Positions 39,935-49,500 of a DNA stretch of 64,000 bases are shown piece after piece (the stretch's first letter is position 1; each line of letters opens with the position of its first letter). The translations under genes and the position numbers were made by a program. Below the pieces are notes generated by a model, which saw only the letters and a program-made list of their open reading frames with translations, was not told the origin of the DNA and ran no database searches. The stretch covers positions 62,001-126,000 of the forward strand of contig JBNJGB010000017.1 in the NCBI GenBank assembly GCA_051747385.1, written 5' to 3'. The DNA is from JBNJGB01 sp051747385 (lineage in GTDB: Bacteria > Myxococcota_A > UBA9042 > PHBI01 > JACKFB01).

Positions 39935-40855
39935 ATGGTCTTCGAGCTCGCCGTCTATGGAGTGACGATCCCGCTGATCGTGGCGCTGGTCGCGATGCTG
40001 GCGGGGACCCGCCCCTGGAGCGCCGACGGCCCGTCCGGCCGGATCGCCGGGGCCGTGGCGGTGGCCGGAGCCTACGCGGCCGCGTTCCTCGGCGCCCGGG
40101 GCTGGCCCGACCTGCCCGCCGTCGAGGCGACGGACTGGACCTTCTGGGCCGCCCTCGTGGCCCTGGCCTTGGCCCTGCTCGAGGTGGCCGCCGACAAGGT
40201 GTGGGTGCGCTGGCCCCTCCGGGCCGCGCTGGTCCTCGGCGCCCTCTGGCTGGTGCTCCGCCCCATGCTGGAGCACACCTGGGAGGGCACGGAGGGCCCG
40301 CTCCACGTCGTCGGACTCGCCGCCGGCGTGCTGATCGTCTGGGCGCTCGTCGAGGCCCTCGCGCGCCGCCGCACCGGGGCCTCCATTCCGCTCGTCCTCG
40401 CGGCCGTCGCCTGCACGGGCGCCGGGGTCGTCGCCATCGCCGCGTCCGTGGTCACCGCCCAGCTCGTGGTCGCCCTCGCCGTGGCCGCCGGCGTGCCCGT
40501 CCTGGTGGCGTGGTGGCGCGGTCACGTCGCCATGCGCGGAGCCCTCGCCGTGTTCGCGCCCCTGCTCGGGCTGCTGTGGACGGTGTCCTGGGTGTACGCG
40601 GGCGTCGACGGCCGCGCCATGCTGCTCATCTCCGCGGCGCCGCTCCTCGCGTGGTTGGGCGAGATCCCCGCCATCCGCGACCGCGCGGCGTGGTTGGCCG
40701 TCGCCGTGCGCGTCACCCTCGTCGTCCTCCCCGTGGCGGGCGCCCTGGTCGTCTCCGAGTTCCTGGAGGAGCCCGCCGCCGACTACGGCGAGGCTCCGAC
40801 CGAGGACGCGGGCGACGCCGAGGCCGACGACGACGGGACCTACGTCCCCTACTGA
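39935..40855 (+). CDS. hypothetical integral membrane protein
   Basis: This 306-aa protein is strongly hydrophobic, with eight or nine membrane segments (for example LAVYGVTIPLIVALVAMLAG, TFWAALVALALALLEVAAD, ASIPLVLAAVACTGAGVVAIAASVV, AWLAVAVRVTLVVLPVAGALVVS) and an acidic C-terminal tail (EAPTEDAGDAEADDDG). No family is recognised. It starts 22 bp after yceI and is probably cotranscribed with it. Its last codons overlap the 3' end of the minus-strand channel gene by 7 bp. Confidence 0.75.
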   Translation: MVFELAVYGVTIPLIVALVAMLAGTRPWSADGPSGRIAGAVAVAGAYAAAFLGARGWPDLPAVEATDWTFWAALVALALALLEVAADKVWVRWPLRAALVLGALWLVLRPMLEHTWEGTEGPLHVVGLAAGVLIVWALVEALARRRTGASIPLVLAAVACTGAGVVAIAASVVTAQLVVALAVAAGVPVLVAWWRGHVAMRGALAVFAPLLGLLWTVSWVYAGVDGRAMLLISAAPLLAWLGEIPAIRDRAAWLAVAVRVTLVVLPVAGALVVSEFLEEPAADYGEAPTEDAGDAEADDDGTYVPY

Positions 40856-41961
40856 CTCCCGAGGTAGGCCGTGATCTGATCGCGCCACCACGGGCTGGTG
40901 ATGCGGTCCAGCAGCTTCTGGTTGACGGGCTCCCGCAGGGCGCTGCCGTCCTTCAGGGCGAAGGCGTAGTCCTGTCGCTCGAAGGTGTTCCGGAGGACCC
41001 GCGCCTTGCCCTGGAAGACCTTCCCGGCGAGGTGGCGCAGGATGGGGGCGTCGTAGACCACGGCGTCGATCTCGCCGTCGATCAGGGCGCGCATCGCCGC
41101 CCGGGGCTCGTCGAAGGTGCTGTGATCGATCTCGTGGAGCTCGAGGTAGTCCACGCTCGTCGAGGCGGCGACGGTCCCGACCCGGACGCCGGGCAGGTCC
41201 CCCGGGCCCTCCACGGGGAACTTGAGCTGCCCGACCGTCAGGGCGGAGGCGATGGCGGCCGTGAACGACGAGATGATGATGACGCTCGTGAACATCCAGA
41301 CCAGCGCGATCCCCCGCCCTCCGGCCGTGCGCGGCGCCATGTCGCCGTACCCGACGGTGGTCATGGTCACGGCCGACCACCAGAACGCGGCGCCCAGGCC
41401 CCCCGCCCTCCCCTCCGCGAACTCGCCGGGGTTGCGCTTCCGCTCGAAGAGCCACACGAGGAACCCGGCCAGGAGCAGCACGCCCGCCAGGCCGCCCACG
41501 ACCTTCAGCATCCGCAGGGAGAAGAACCCCTTCAGAGCGGCGAGCCACCCCGACTGCGACTCGGGGACCACGGCGATGCCGAGGCCGGACGTGTAGAACG
41601 GGTGGCTGAAGTCGAAGCTCTTCTCCCGGTCCGGCGTCACGGTGAGCGCGGCCACGCCGACGTCCACCCGCCCGGACTCCACGCCGTCCAGGAGGTCCTC
41701 GAGGCTGTGCTCCTCGAACTCGTAGTCCAGGTCGAGGCGCAGGGCGACCTCCTTCCAGAGGTCGACGCTGATCCCGCGGAACGTCCCGTCCGGGTCCTTC
41801 AGGACGAACGGCGGCGCGACCTTGATGCCCACCTTCAGCTTCTCCGGGGCGGCGGCCTCGGGGCCGGGTACGGTGTCGGCGGGCTGGGCCGCGGCGGTAC
41901 CGCAGCAGCAGACGAGCAGGGCCAGGGCGGCCCGGGACGTGGCGCGCCGGATGCCTCTCAT
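40849..41961 (-). CDS. GluR0-like ligand-gated potassium channel
   Basis: The 370-aa protein combines two halves of a periplasmic binding domain with a channel core. Signal peptide: residues 1-25. S1: KLKVGIKVAPPFVLKDPDGTFRGISVDLWKEVA to about 130. Then TM1 (VVGGLAGVLLLAGFLVWLFE), a pore helix with selectivity filter TVGYGD near 201-207 and TM2 (ALVWMFTSVIIISSFTAAIAS). S2 follows: VRVGTVAASTSVDYL, DAVVYDAPILRHLAGK. This is the prokaryotic ionotropic glutamate receptor layout with a potassium filter. The ligand, probably an amino acid, is unknown. ATG 41961 follows GGGGAACCCC. Confidence 0.88.
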   Translation of the reverse strand: MRGIRRATSRAALALLVCCCGTAAAQPADTVPGPEAAAPEKLKVGIKVAPPFVLKDPDGTFRGISVDLWKEVALRLDLDYEFEEHSLEDLLDGVESGRVDVGVAALTVTPDREKSFDFSHPFYTSGLGIAVVPESQSGWLAALKGFFSLRMLKVVGGLAGVLLLAGFLVWLFERKRNPGEFAEGRAGGLGAAFWWSAVTMTTVGYGDMAPRTAGGRGIALVWMFTSVIIISSFTAAIASALTVGQLKFPVEGPGDLPGVRVGTVAASTSVDYLELHEIDHSTFDEPRAAMRALIDGEIDAVVYDAPILRHLAGKVFQGKARVLRNTFERQDYAFALKDGSALREPVNQKLLDRITSPWWRDQITAYLGSQ

Positions 41962-42030
41962 GGGGTTCCCCTCGGACTGTGTGGGGGCCCGAGTACACCA
42001 CCCCTCGCCGATCCTGGCCAAAATCGGACG

Positions 42031-43035
42031 TCAGGCCCCCACGCGCACGACCTGCTTGCCGACGTTGGCCCCGCGGAACAGCCCGAGGAAGGCCCCCGGG
42101 GCGTTCTCCAGCCCGTCCACGACGGTCTCGCGGTGGCTCAGGATCCCCTCGGCCACGTACTGGGCGAGCCGCGACTGGGCCTCCTGCCAGACGCCCGGGT
42201 AGTCGGTGACGATGAAGCCCTGGAGCTTCACCCGATGCACCAGCAGGGGCGCCAGATCCCGGAGCCCGCGCGCCTCGGCGCCGTCGTACTGCGAGACCAG
42301 ACCGCACAAGGGGATGCGCGCAAACGGCCGGAGCCGCGGGACGACCGCCTCCAGCACCTCGCCGCCCACGGACTCGAAGTGCAGGTCGACGCCGTCGGGC
42401 GTGGCCTCCACGAGGTCCTCACGGAGCCGCCCCGCCTTGTAGTCGACGCAGGCGGCCGCGCCCAGCTCCTCCACGACGAAGCGGCACTTCTCCGGGCCCC
42501 CGGCGATGCCCACGACGCGGCAGCCCTCGATGCGCGCGAGCTGGACCACGACGCTCCCCACGGCGCCGGCGGCGGCCGACACGACCACCGTCTCGCCCTC
42601 CGAGGCCGCGCCGATCTCCAGCAGGCCGACCCAGGCCGTGATCCCGGGCATCCCGCACGCGCCGAGCCAGGCCGTCTCGGGGACGCGCGGGTCGTCGATC
42701 CGGTGGACGTGGCGCCCGTCCGACAGGGCGTACTCCTGCCACCCGCCCATGGTCACCACGCGGTCCCCGGCGGCGAAGTGCTGATGGCGGCTCTCGACGA
42801 CCTCGCCCACCGCGGCGCCCACCATCACGTCGCCGGGCTCCATGGGCTCGGCGTACCCCGGGTGCGCCTCCATCCGGGCTCGCATGTACGGGTCCACGGA
42901 CAGCCAGCGGGTCCGGACGAGGAACTGCCCGGACTGCGGCTCGGGCACGGGGGCCTCGACGACCTCGAAGTCCTCCTCGCGCGCACGCCCCTCCGGACGA
43001 CGGGCGAGCCGGACCTGCAGATTGCGGGCGGCCAT
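42031..43035 (-). CDS. NADP-dependent medium-chain oxidoreductase (leukotriene B4 dehydrogenase/CurA-like)
   Basis: The 334-aa protein is a zinc-free medium-chain reductase. N-terminal catalytic part: LVRTRWLSVDPYMRARM near residue 50. Cofactor domain: GMPGITAWVGLLEIGAASEGETVVVSAAAGAVGSVVVQLARIEGCRVVGIAGGPEKC near 130-185, with the AAxGAVG phosphate loop. Tail: PRLRPFARIPLCGLVSQYD and GLENAPGAFLGLFRGANVGKQVV. The absence of zinc ligands fits the PTGR/CurA enoyl-reductase group. ATG 43035 follows AAGGAG. It probably reduces alpha,beta-unsaturated carbonyl compounds; the exact substrate is unknown. Confidence 0.9.
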   Translation of the reverse strand: MAARNLQVRLARRPEGRAREEDFEVVEAPVPEPQSGQFLVRTRWLSVDPYMRARMEAHPGYAEPMEPGDVMVGAAVGEVVESRHQHFAAGDRVVTMGGWQEYALSDGRHVHRIDDPRVPETAWLGACGMPGITAWVGLLEIGAASEGETVVVSAAAGAVGSVVVQLARIEGCRVVGIAGGPEKCRFVVEELGAAACVDYKAGRLREDLVEATPDGVDLHFESVGGEVLEAVVPRLRPFARIPLCGLVSQYDGAEARGLRDLAPLLVHRVKLQGFIVTDYPGVWQEAQSRLAQYVAEGILSHRETVVDGLENAPGAFLGLFRGANVGKQVVRVGA

Positions 43036-43159
43036 GGCGACTCCTTGTCGGGCAATGCCCCGATCCTCGCCGCCCCGAGGCCCGGACACAAGCGACGGAC
43101 CAGCTACCACGTGGGCCGGGACCGGGTGGAGCGGAAGGCCCCCCACCCGTCCACGGCGG

Positions 43160-45739
43160 TCATGCGGGGCGTCGTGGGATGGCCCTGCCGCGCTCCCGCC
43201 CCAGCTCGGACCGGACGGCGTCCAGCAGGGTCTTCGGCATCAGGGGCTTGTCGAGGACGCGCCTTCCGCGCGCCCGCTCTGTGATCTCGCCCTGGAGGAG
43301 CTCCTCCGCGTAGCCGGTCATGAACAGAAACCGCGTCCCCGGGCAGAGCGCCTCCACGTGCTCCGCGAGCTGCCAGCCGCTCATCTCCGGCATGACCAGG
43401 TCGGTGAGGACGAGGTCCATCGGGGCCGTCCGCTGCTCGCAGATGAGCAGGGCCTCGCCTCCGTCGCGCGCCGTGAGCACGTCGAAGCCGGCCCGCTCCA
43501 GGATCCGCCGGACCACGGCCCGCACCTCGGCCTGGTCCTCGACGACCAGGATGGTGGCGCCTCCCTCGTAGCCGGGACGAGGCCGCGTCGAGGGCCCCCT
43601 CTCGATCCCCGACTCGTCGTGCGCCGCCGGGAGGACGATCTCGAACGTCGTCCCCTGCCCCGGCCGGCTCCACACGTCGATGTCCCCGCCCGCCTGCTTC
43701 ACGATGCCGTACACCGTGGACAGCCCCAGCCCGGTGCCCTGCCCGCGCGGCTTCGTCGTGTAGAACGGCTCGAAGATGCGCTGGCGGACGGGCTCCGTCA
43801 TCCCCTCGCCCGTGTCGGACACCCGCAGGATGACCCAGGGCCCCGCCGCGACGTCCGCGTGGCGTCGGCGCTCCTCCTCCCGGGGAGCCCGCTGCGCCGT
43901 CCCCACGAGGAGGGTCCCCCCGTCGGGCATGGCGTCCCGGGCGTTCGTGGCGAGGTTCATGATCACCTGCTCGAGCTGTGCGCGATCCATGAAGACGGGC
44001 GGTCCCCCCTCCAGCGCCGCGACCTCCAGGGTCACCGACTCCTCGAGGAGCCTGCGGAGCATGGGCTCCACGGATCGCACGACCTCGGCCGGATCGAGGA
44101 GCGTCGGCTCCACGGGCTGCTTCCGCGAGAACGCCAGGAGCTGCCGCGTGAGCGCGGCGCCCCGCCGCGCGGCCTCGAGCATCTCCTGGAGGTCCTCGCG
44201 CACCGGGTCGCCCTCCCGCGTCTCCTCCAGGGCGAGCTGGGCGTGGCTCAGCAGCACCGTCAGGACGTTGTTGAAGTCGTGGGCGACCCCGCCCGCCAGG
44301 CGGCCGACCGCCTCCATCCGCTGGGCATGCCGAAGCTCCTGCTCCAGGCTGCGGCGCTCGGAGATGTCGAAGGCGCCGCACAGCAGCCCGGCGAAGACCC
44401 CGGCGCGGTCGAAGGGACGCCCGACCGCGAGGACCGCTCGATACTTCCCGTCCCGGTAGCGCATGCGGAACTCCATCTCGTAGGAGGTCCGCTCCTCGAC
44501 GGCGCGCCGGACGATGGCCCTGCAGCGGGGGCGATCCTCGGCGTGGACCGCGTCCATCCAGCCCTCGCCCACCTCGTCCGCCATGGCCCGACCCGTGAAG
44601 TCCAGCCACGTGCCGTTCACCCACGACATCGCGCCCGCCGCGTCGGTCCTGCCGAGGAGGGTCGGGAAGTCCTCCAGCATCCGGAAGCACAGGTCCCGCG
44701 CCTCCTCCAGCGCGGCCGCGCTCCGCTCCCGCTCGATGACGCGTCCGATCTGGACCCCCACCTGCTGCACGACCTCCAGCACCTCGCGATCGGGACGGAT
44801 GATCCGATCGGAGAAGAACTCCAGCACCGCGACCACCTCGTCCCCTACGAGGACCGGCGCCGCGAAGCCGCTCCGGAGGGCGCAGGATGCCGTCCGGCGC
44901 AGGAACTCCGGGTCGCGGGACACGTCGTCGTCCCACAGGGGCCGCCTCTCGGCCGCGACACGCCCCACGAACCCCTCCCCGAAGGCCATGGTCGTGCCCG
45001 CCGTTTGCAGGAAGAAGCGGCGCACGTCGAGACCATCCTCCACGTGCACGATGGCCGTCGGCTCCAGCACGTCCTCGCGGACCACGTAGGCGTGTCCCAC
45101 GGGCCACCCGATCCACCGGCAGACCTCGTCCACCACCTCCTGCAGGGCCTCCTCGGACGACGTGGCGCGGTTGGCGGAGTCGGCCACGCGGGCGAGGAGC
45201 GCGATCTCCTCGTGGTGCCGCTCCAGGGCCTGCTCCGCCCGCCACTGCTCGGTCACGTCGCGCAGCACCACGACGGCGGCCGGCGATCCGTCCGGACGAC
45301 GGACCGGCCCCGCGCTGACGACCACCTTCCGGATCCGCCCGTCCGCCGGATCGCGCAGGAGCCCCTCCCGGACGCTGCGCTCACCGTTCAGGGCTCCCAT
45401 CGTCGCCGTCTCCTCCAGCGGGATCCGCTCTCCCGTCTCCGGATCCCGGAAGTCGATCTCCTCGAGCAAGCCCTCCAGGTCGAGGTGCGCCTCCTCCCCG
45501 AACGCGGGGGCCAGCAGCTCCCGCGCCGCAGGATTCGCGGGGCGGGCACGTCCGTCCGCGACGACGAAGACCGGTTCGGGGACGTGCTCGACCGCCGCGA
45601 CGATCCCACGGGTCATCGTGCTCACGATCTCCCGCCGTCCGCTCCGGGACTTCGCGCTGCGCCGACGCGTCGCCACGCACACCTCCAGAGGAGGGGGATC
45701 CAACTCGGCCATGAACCGCGAGATCGGACCTCCCGTCAT
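43160..45739 (-). CDS. hybrid sensor histidine kinase (PAS-GAF-PAS-HisKA-HATPase-REC)
   Basis: The 859-aa cytoplasmic protein has an N-terminal PAS domain, a GAF domain (residues about 170-320), a second PAS domain (about 340-470) and then the kinase core: GGVAHDFNNVLTVLLSHAQ with the phospho-His near residue 484, ATNARDAMPDGG (N box), VSDTGEGMTE (G1) and GTGLGLSTVYGIV (G2). A C-terminal receiver holds DLVLTDLVMPEMSGW with the Asp near 776. No membrane segment is seen. The cognate output may be this receiver or another protein. A similar kinase lies at 59806-62223. The start is uncertain; internal ATGs at 45712 and beyond are possible. Confidence 0.9.
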   Translation of the reverse strand: MTGGPISRFMAELDPPPLEVCVATRRRSAKSRSGRREIVSTMTRGIVAAVEHVPEPVFVVADGRARPANPAARELLAPAFGEEAHLDLEGLLEEIDFRDPETGERIPLEETATMGALNGERSVREGLLRDPADGRIRKVVVSAGPVRRPDGSPAAVVVLRDVTEQWRAEQALERHHEEIALLARVADSANRATSSEEALQEVVDEVCRWIGWPVGHAYVVREDVLEPTAIVHVEDGLDVRRFFLQTAGTTMAFGEGFVGRVAAERRPLWDDDVSRDPEFLRRTASCALRSGFAAPVLVGDEVVAVLEFFSDRIIRPDREVLEVVQQVGVQIGRVIERERSAAALEEARDLCFRMLEDFPTLLGRTDAAGAMSWVNGTWLDFTGRAMADEVGEGWMDAVHAEDRPRCRAIVRRAVEERTSYEMEFRMRYRDGKYRAVLAVGRPFDRAGVFAGLLCGAFDISERRSLEQELRHAQRMEAVGRLAGGVAHDFNNVLTVLLSHAQLALEETREGDPVREDLQEMLEAARRGAALTRQLLAFSRKQPVEPTLLDPAEVVRSVEPMLRRLLEESVTLEVAALEGGPPVFMDRAQLEQVIMNLATNARDAMPDGGTLLVGTAQRAPREEERRRHADVAAGPWVILRVSDTGEGMTEPVRQRIFEPFYTTKPRGQGTGLGLSTVYGIVKQAGGDIDVWSRPGQGTTFEIVLPAAHDESGIERGPSTRPRPGYEGGATILVVEDQAEVRAVVRRILERAGFDVLTARDGGEALLICEQRTAPMDLVLTDLVMPEMSGWQLAEHVEALCPGTRFLFMTGYAEELLQGEITERARGRRVLDKPLMPKTLLDAVRSELGRERGRAIPRRPA

Positions 45740-45763
45740 TGTGGCACCGCCACCCGGGCTCGC

Positions 45764-46531
45764 TCAACCCCCCGGTGAAATTCGCGCCGCGCGGGCCACG
45801 AGATCGCTCCGCATCGCGGAGACGGCGTCCGGATGGACCGGGGTCGCGACGACCCGCGCCTCGTGCGCCCGGAGCAGCTCCACGGAGACCGGCGCAGCGG
45901 CGTCCACGTAGGCGCTCAGGTAGGCGTGATCGCGCAGCGCAATGAGCGCCTCCTCGGGACCGACGTGCTCGGGCAGGTGGAGATGCACGGCGGTGGCCAG
46001 GGCATGCCGGCCCTTGCGGGGCGTACGCAGCGAGCGCCGGGAGATGGCCCGGGTCGGCACCTCCTCCAGCTCTCCGGCGGCGGTGACCACCCGCACCCGG
46101 GTGAGGCCGATCGCGACGACCCGGCCCTCGGTGCGCTCGGTGGCGATCTCGTCGTCGAGCTGGAAGGGGCGGGTGAGCGCCAGCCGGATGCCGCCCGCCA
46201 GGTCCCGGAGGTGATCGAGCCCCCAGGTGGTCGCCGCGCCGCCCAGCAGCAGCCCGAGGAGCAGCGCCGACACGGGGTTGTCCTCGTGCATGGGCGCGAA
46301 GGCGCCGAAGAGCACGACGACGACCAGCAGCAGGCGCACGAGGGGGATGCTCCAGGCGAGGCGGCGGCGCCGGTCGATCTCCAGGGCCCAGGCCCGCCGG
46401 ATCGCGCCCACGAGCAGCCGATCCACCAGCGCTGCGACGACCAGCAGCAGGAGCGCCCGCACGAGCAGCTCCAGCAGGGGCCAGTGGGTCCACTCCCTGA
46501 TGTACTCGGCCAGGCCGGCGGGATCGTTCAC
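45764..46531 (-). CDS. MscS-like mechanosensitive channel protein
   Basis: The 255-aa protein has three membrane segments at the N-terminus (PLLELLVRALLLLVVAALVDRLL, PLVRLLLVVVVLFGAF, ALLLGLLLGGAATTWGLDHLRDLAGGIRLAL) and a small beta-domain with the MscS-type pattern PFQLDDEIATERTEGRVVAIGLTRVRVVTAAGELEEVPTRAISR. It lacks the long C-terminal cage. The GTG start overlaps the stop of the antiporter/ATPase gene (GTGA), so it is the third gene of that operon. A channel in this operon suggests ion or osmotic control. Confidence 0.8.
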   Translation of the reverse strand: MNDPAGLAEYIREWTHWPLLELLVRALLLLVVAALVDRLLVGAIRRAWALEIDRRRRLAWSIPLVRLLLVVVVLFGAFAPMHEDNPVSALLLGLLLGGAATTWGLDHLRDLAGGIRLALTRPFQLDDEIATERTEGRVVAIGLTRVRVVTAAGELEEVPTRAISRRSLRTPRKGRHALATAVHLHLPEHVGPEEALIALRDHAYLSAYVDAAAPVSVELLRAHEARVVATPVHPDAVSAMRSDLVARAARISPGG

Positions 46532-49500
46532 GGCGCCTCCTCCGGCGGCGAGGTGACGAGCAGGCGGCGGGCCTCCAGCTCCCGGGTGACGCAGCCCCAG
46601 GCCGGCGGCCAGAGCGAGAAACGTCCTCCGTTCCCGGGCGAGTCCACCAGCCCCGCGCCGGCCAGCACCGCGGCGGCGGCGTCCACCCGGTCGGGAGACC
46701 ACCGGAGCGCCTCCGCGGCCTCCGCGCGGGTCAGGGAGCCGCACAGGACCGCCAGCGCCGCCAGGTGGTGCGCGTCCCGCCCGAGCTGGTCGAACCACGC
46801 GGTGCTGGGCGCGCGCACGTTCCGGAGGTGGATCGTGTCGTGCTCCACGTACTCCACCGCGTTGAGCCAGAGGGCCAGGGCGTCGCGCACGTTGCCGGCG
46901 CTCGCGACGGTGAGCGCCTGGTAGAAGCGGCGGCGCCGATCCTCCGGCCGCCGGGCCACCAGCCGGCGGACCACCCGCGACCGCGCCAGCTCCGAGCGGG
47001 CCTCGGCGCTCGGCCAGGCCACCTGGAAGCCGCTGAGGTGGCAGCGGGACTCGACGACCTCCTGCAGCGTGAGGGCGTCCAGGGGAGGGAAGGTCACGTG
47101 GTCGGTGAAGTAGTCCTCCAGGTTCACGAGGCGCTCCAGGAGCCGCGCGGTGGGCAGCACGACGCCCACGGCCCAGAAGACCTGATGGCGGGTCCGGAGC
47201 ACCATGCGCAGGAAGCGGCGCAGATGCGCGAGCCCCTCCGGGGTGCGGACGAACGTCTGCTCGAGGCCGTGGAGGAGGATGGCCGGGCGGCGCTCCAGGA
47301 GCGCCGTCTCCAGGCCGCCGAAGTCCTTGACGTCCCAGGCCCCGATGCCCGTGCCGATGACGCTCACCAGGCCCGCCTCGGTCCGGGTCATGGGATCCAG
47401 CCCGATGGTCACCAGGCGCCGACCGGCCAGGGGCCGCAGCGCCATGCGGGCGACGTTGCTCACGCCGCTTCCGTGGGAGCCGCTGAACAGGACCGACGAC
47501 GGCCGCCCCTGCTCGAAGCGCTGCCACGCCTCTTCGAAGGTGGCGATCTGGTGCTCGGCCCCGGTGGGGGCCTGGGGCAGGTCGAAGGCCCGCGTGTCGA
47601 AGAGCTGCGCCAGGACGTAGGGCACGGTCGCCCGCTGCTCCGGGGAGACGTCGAGCGGCCGGAGCGCTTCCGCCATGGTGCTGGGGTCCACGCGCACGAG
47701 GCCCTGACGGATGCGCGCCTCCCGGATGATCTGGCTCCTCTCCGCGCGGCCCAGGGTCCGGCGGATCGCGTCTCCGAGGCCCACGAACCGTCGCCACAGC
47801 CGCGGGACGAGGCGCACGGCCGCGCGCAGGAAGCGGCGCACGCGGCGCCGGCGCTGGAGGCGGCGGGCAGGCTTCGGCTCCCGGGCCTGGTCGCGCACAT
47901 GGGACAGGGCGTCGTCCAGCGACGAGTGGATGGACCGCGCGATGGCCTCCTCGCGGGCGTCCAGCTCTCGCTGCAGCGTCTCCACCGTCCGGGACGCGCG
48001 GCGCATGGCCCCGGCGGCCAGGGACAGGGCATGGCGGACCTCGTCGCGCCCGGCCTCTCCGCCGCCCAGGTGTGCGAGAGCCACGCGGAGCCCGTGGGTC
48101 GTGATGCCCGCGACCTCTCCCAGCCTCTGGACGGCCCGGTCCACGAGCTGATCGGCGTCGTCCCGGGCGTCGCCGAGCCAGAGCAGCTCTCCGGCGAGAT
48201 ACTGGTGGGCCACGGCACGCAGCGGGACCACGTCGGCCGGGACCTCGGTCGGAGACTCCATGGTGTCGACGTCCAGGGACGCCGGGACCGCCCGGACCCG
48301 CCCGGGCACCTCCTCCAGGGAGGCCTCGATGTGCCGCCCGATGTCGGCCAGGGGATCGGCGACCCCGCCCTCCTCGCCCTGGGCCTCCCGGATGTGCGGC
48401 AGGAGCTCGGCCACCATGACCCGATCGATGGTCTCGATCTGCCCCTCCAGGACCTCGCGGGCGTCGGCGACCTCCGGGGCGCCGCCCCCCCTCCCGAGGG
48501 TCTGCTGGGACACGGCCAGCCCGTCCCGCACGTCGGCGATCCGGCTCACCACGTTCCGGTGGCGCTCCCGCCACGCCCCGATGGCGGCCTCCACGCGGCG
48601 GGACAGGGAAGCCTCCAAGCGCGCCAGGGTGATGTCGATGGCCACGCGCCCGGAGACGGCCTCCTCCACGCGATCCCAGGAGGCACCCTCCCGGGCGATG
48701 CGGCTCAGGGCCTCGTCGACCTCGCGGGCGACGCGGCGATAGGCCAGGCGCGGGCGGGGGAGCGCCGGGGTCCCGGCCCGCCGCAGGGCGTAGGCGGCCT
48801 CGGCGCGGCCCCGGTCCGTGATGCGCTCCAGGTGCGTCCGGAGCTTCCCGGAGGCCGCGGCGAGCCAGGCCCGCTGCTCGAGCACGGCCGCCATGATCCG
48901 CTGGTCGCCTCGCCGGGCCAGGCGGCTCCGGATCTCGCCCTCCAGGACCAGGCGGCGGGCCTCCAGGCGCGCCAGCTCGCGGAGCAGGTCGGCCATGAAG
49001 GGGACGAGGTGCCCCTCGACGTGCCCGCGGATCGCCACGCGGACCGGCACGCGGCGCATGGAGCCCACGGGGTGCAGGGGGCGCCACGAGGCCAGGGCGA
49101 GGCGCCTCCAAGGCCCCATGCCCCGCCATGCACGGTGGTGATGCTCGCCCACCGCCGCGCGGCGCATGATGGGGAGCTCGTCCAGGGCATTCCGCAGGTC
49201 CCGCACGGCCTCCCAGAGACTGGCGGAGGCCTCCGCCAGCGGGATGGCGCGAGGGCGGTGCTCGGCGTCCTCCACCTCGTCCACCGGCGGGCCGAGCTGG
49301 AAGGCGTCCAGGCGTCGCGATCCCTCCGCCGCCCAGGCCGAGATGAGGTCCCTGTCCACGCGACGGGTGAACTCCTCCAGCTCGCGGCCGACCCGCACGA
49401 CGATCTCGCGGAGGCCCTCGTCCTCGGGCCCCGGCAGCACGGGCGCCGGCTCGGGGGCGGCGGGATGTTCCTCACCGGCGTCAGGGGACGTCTCGCCCCA

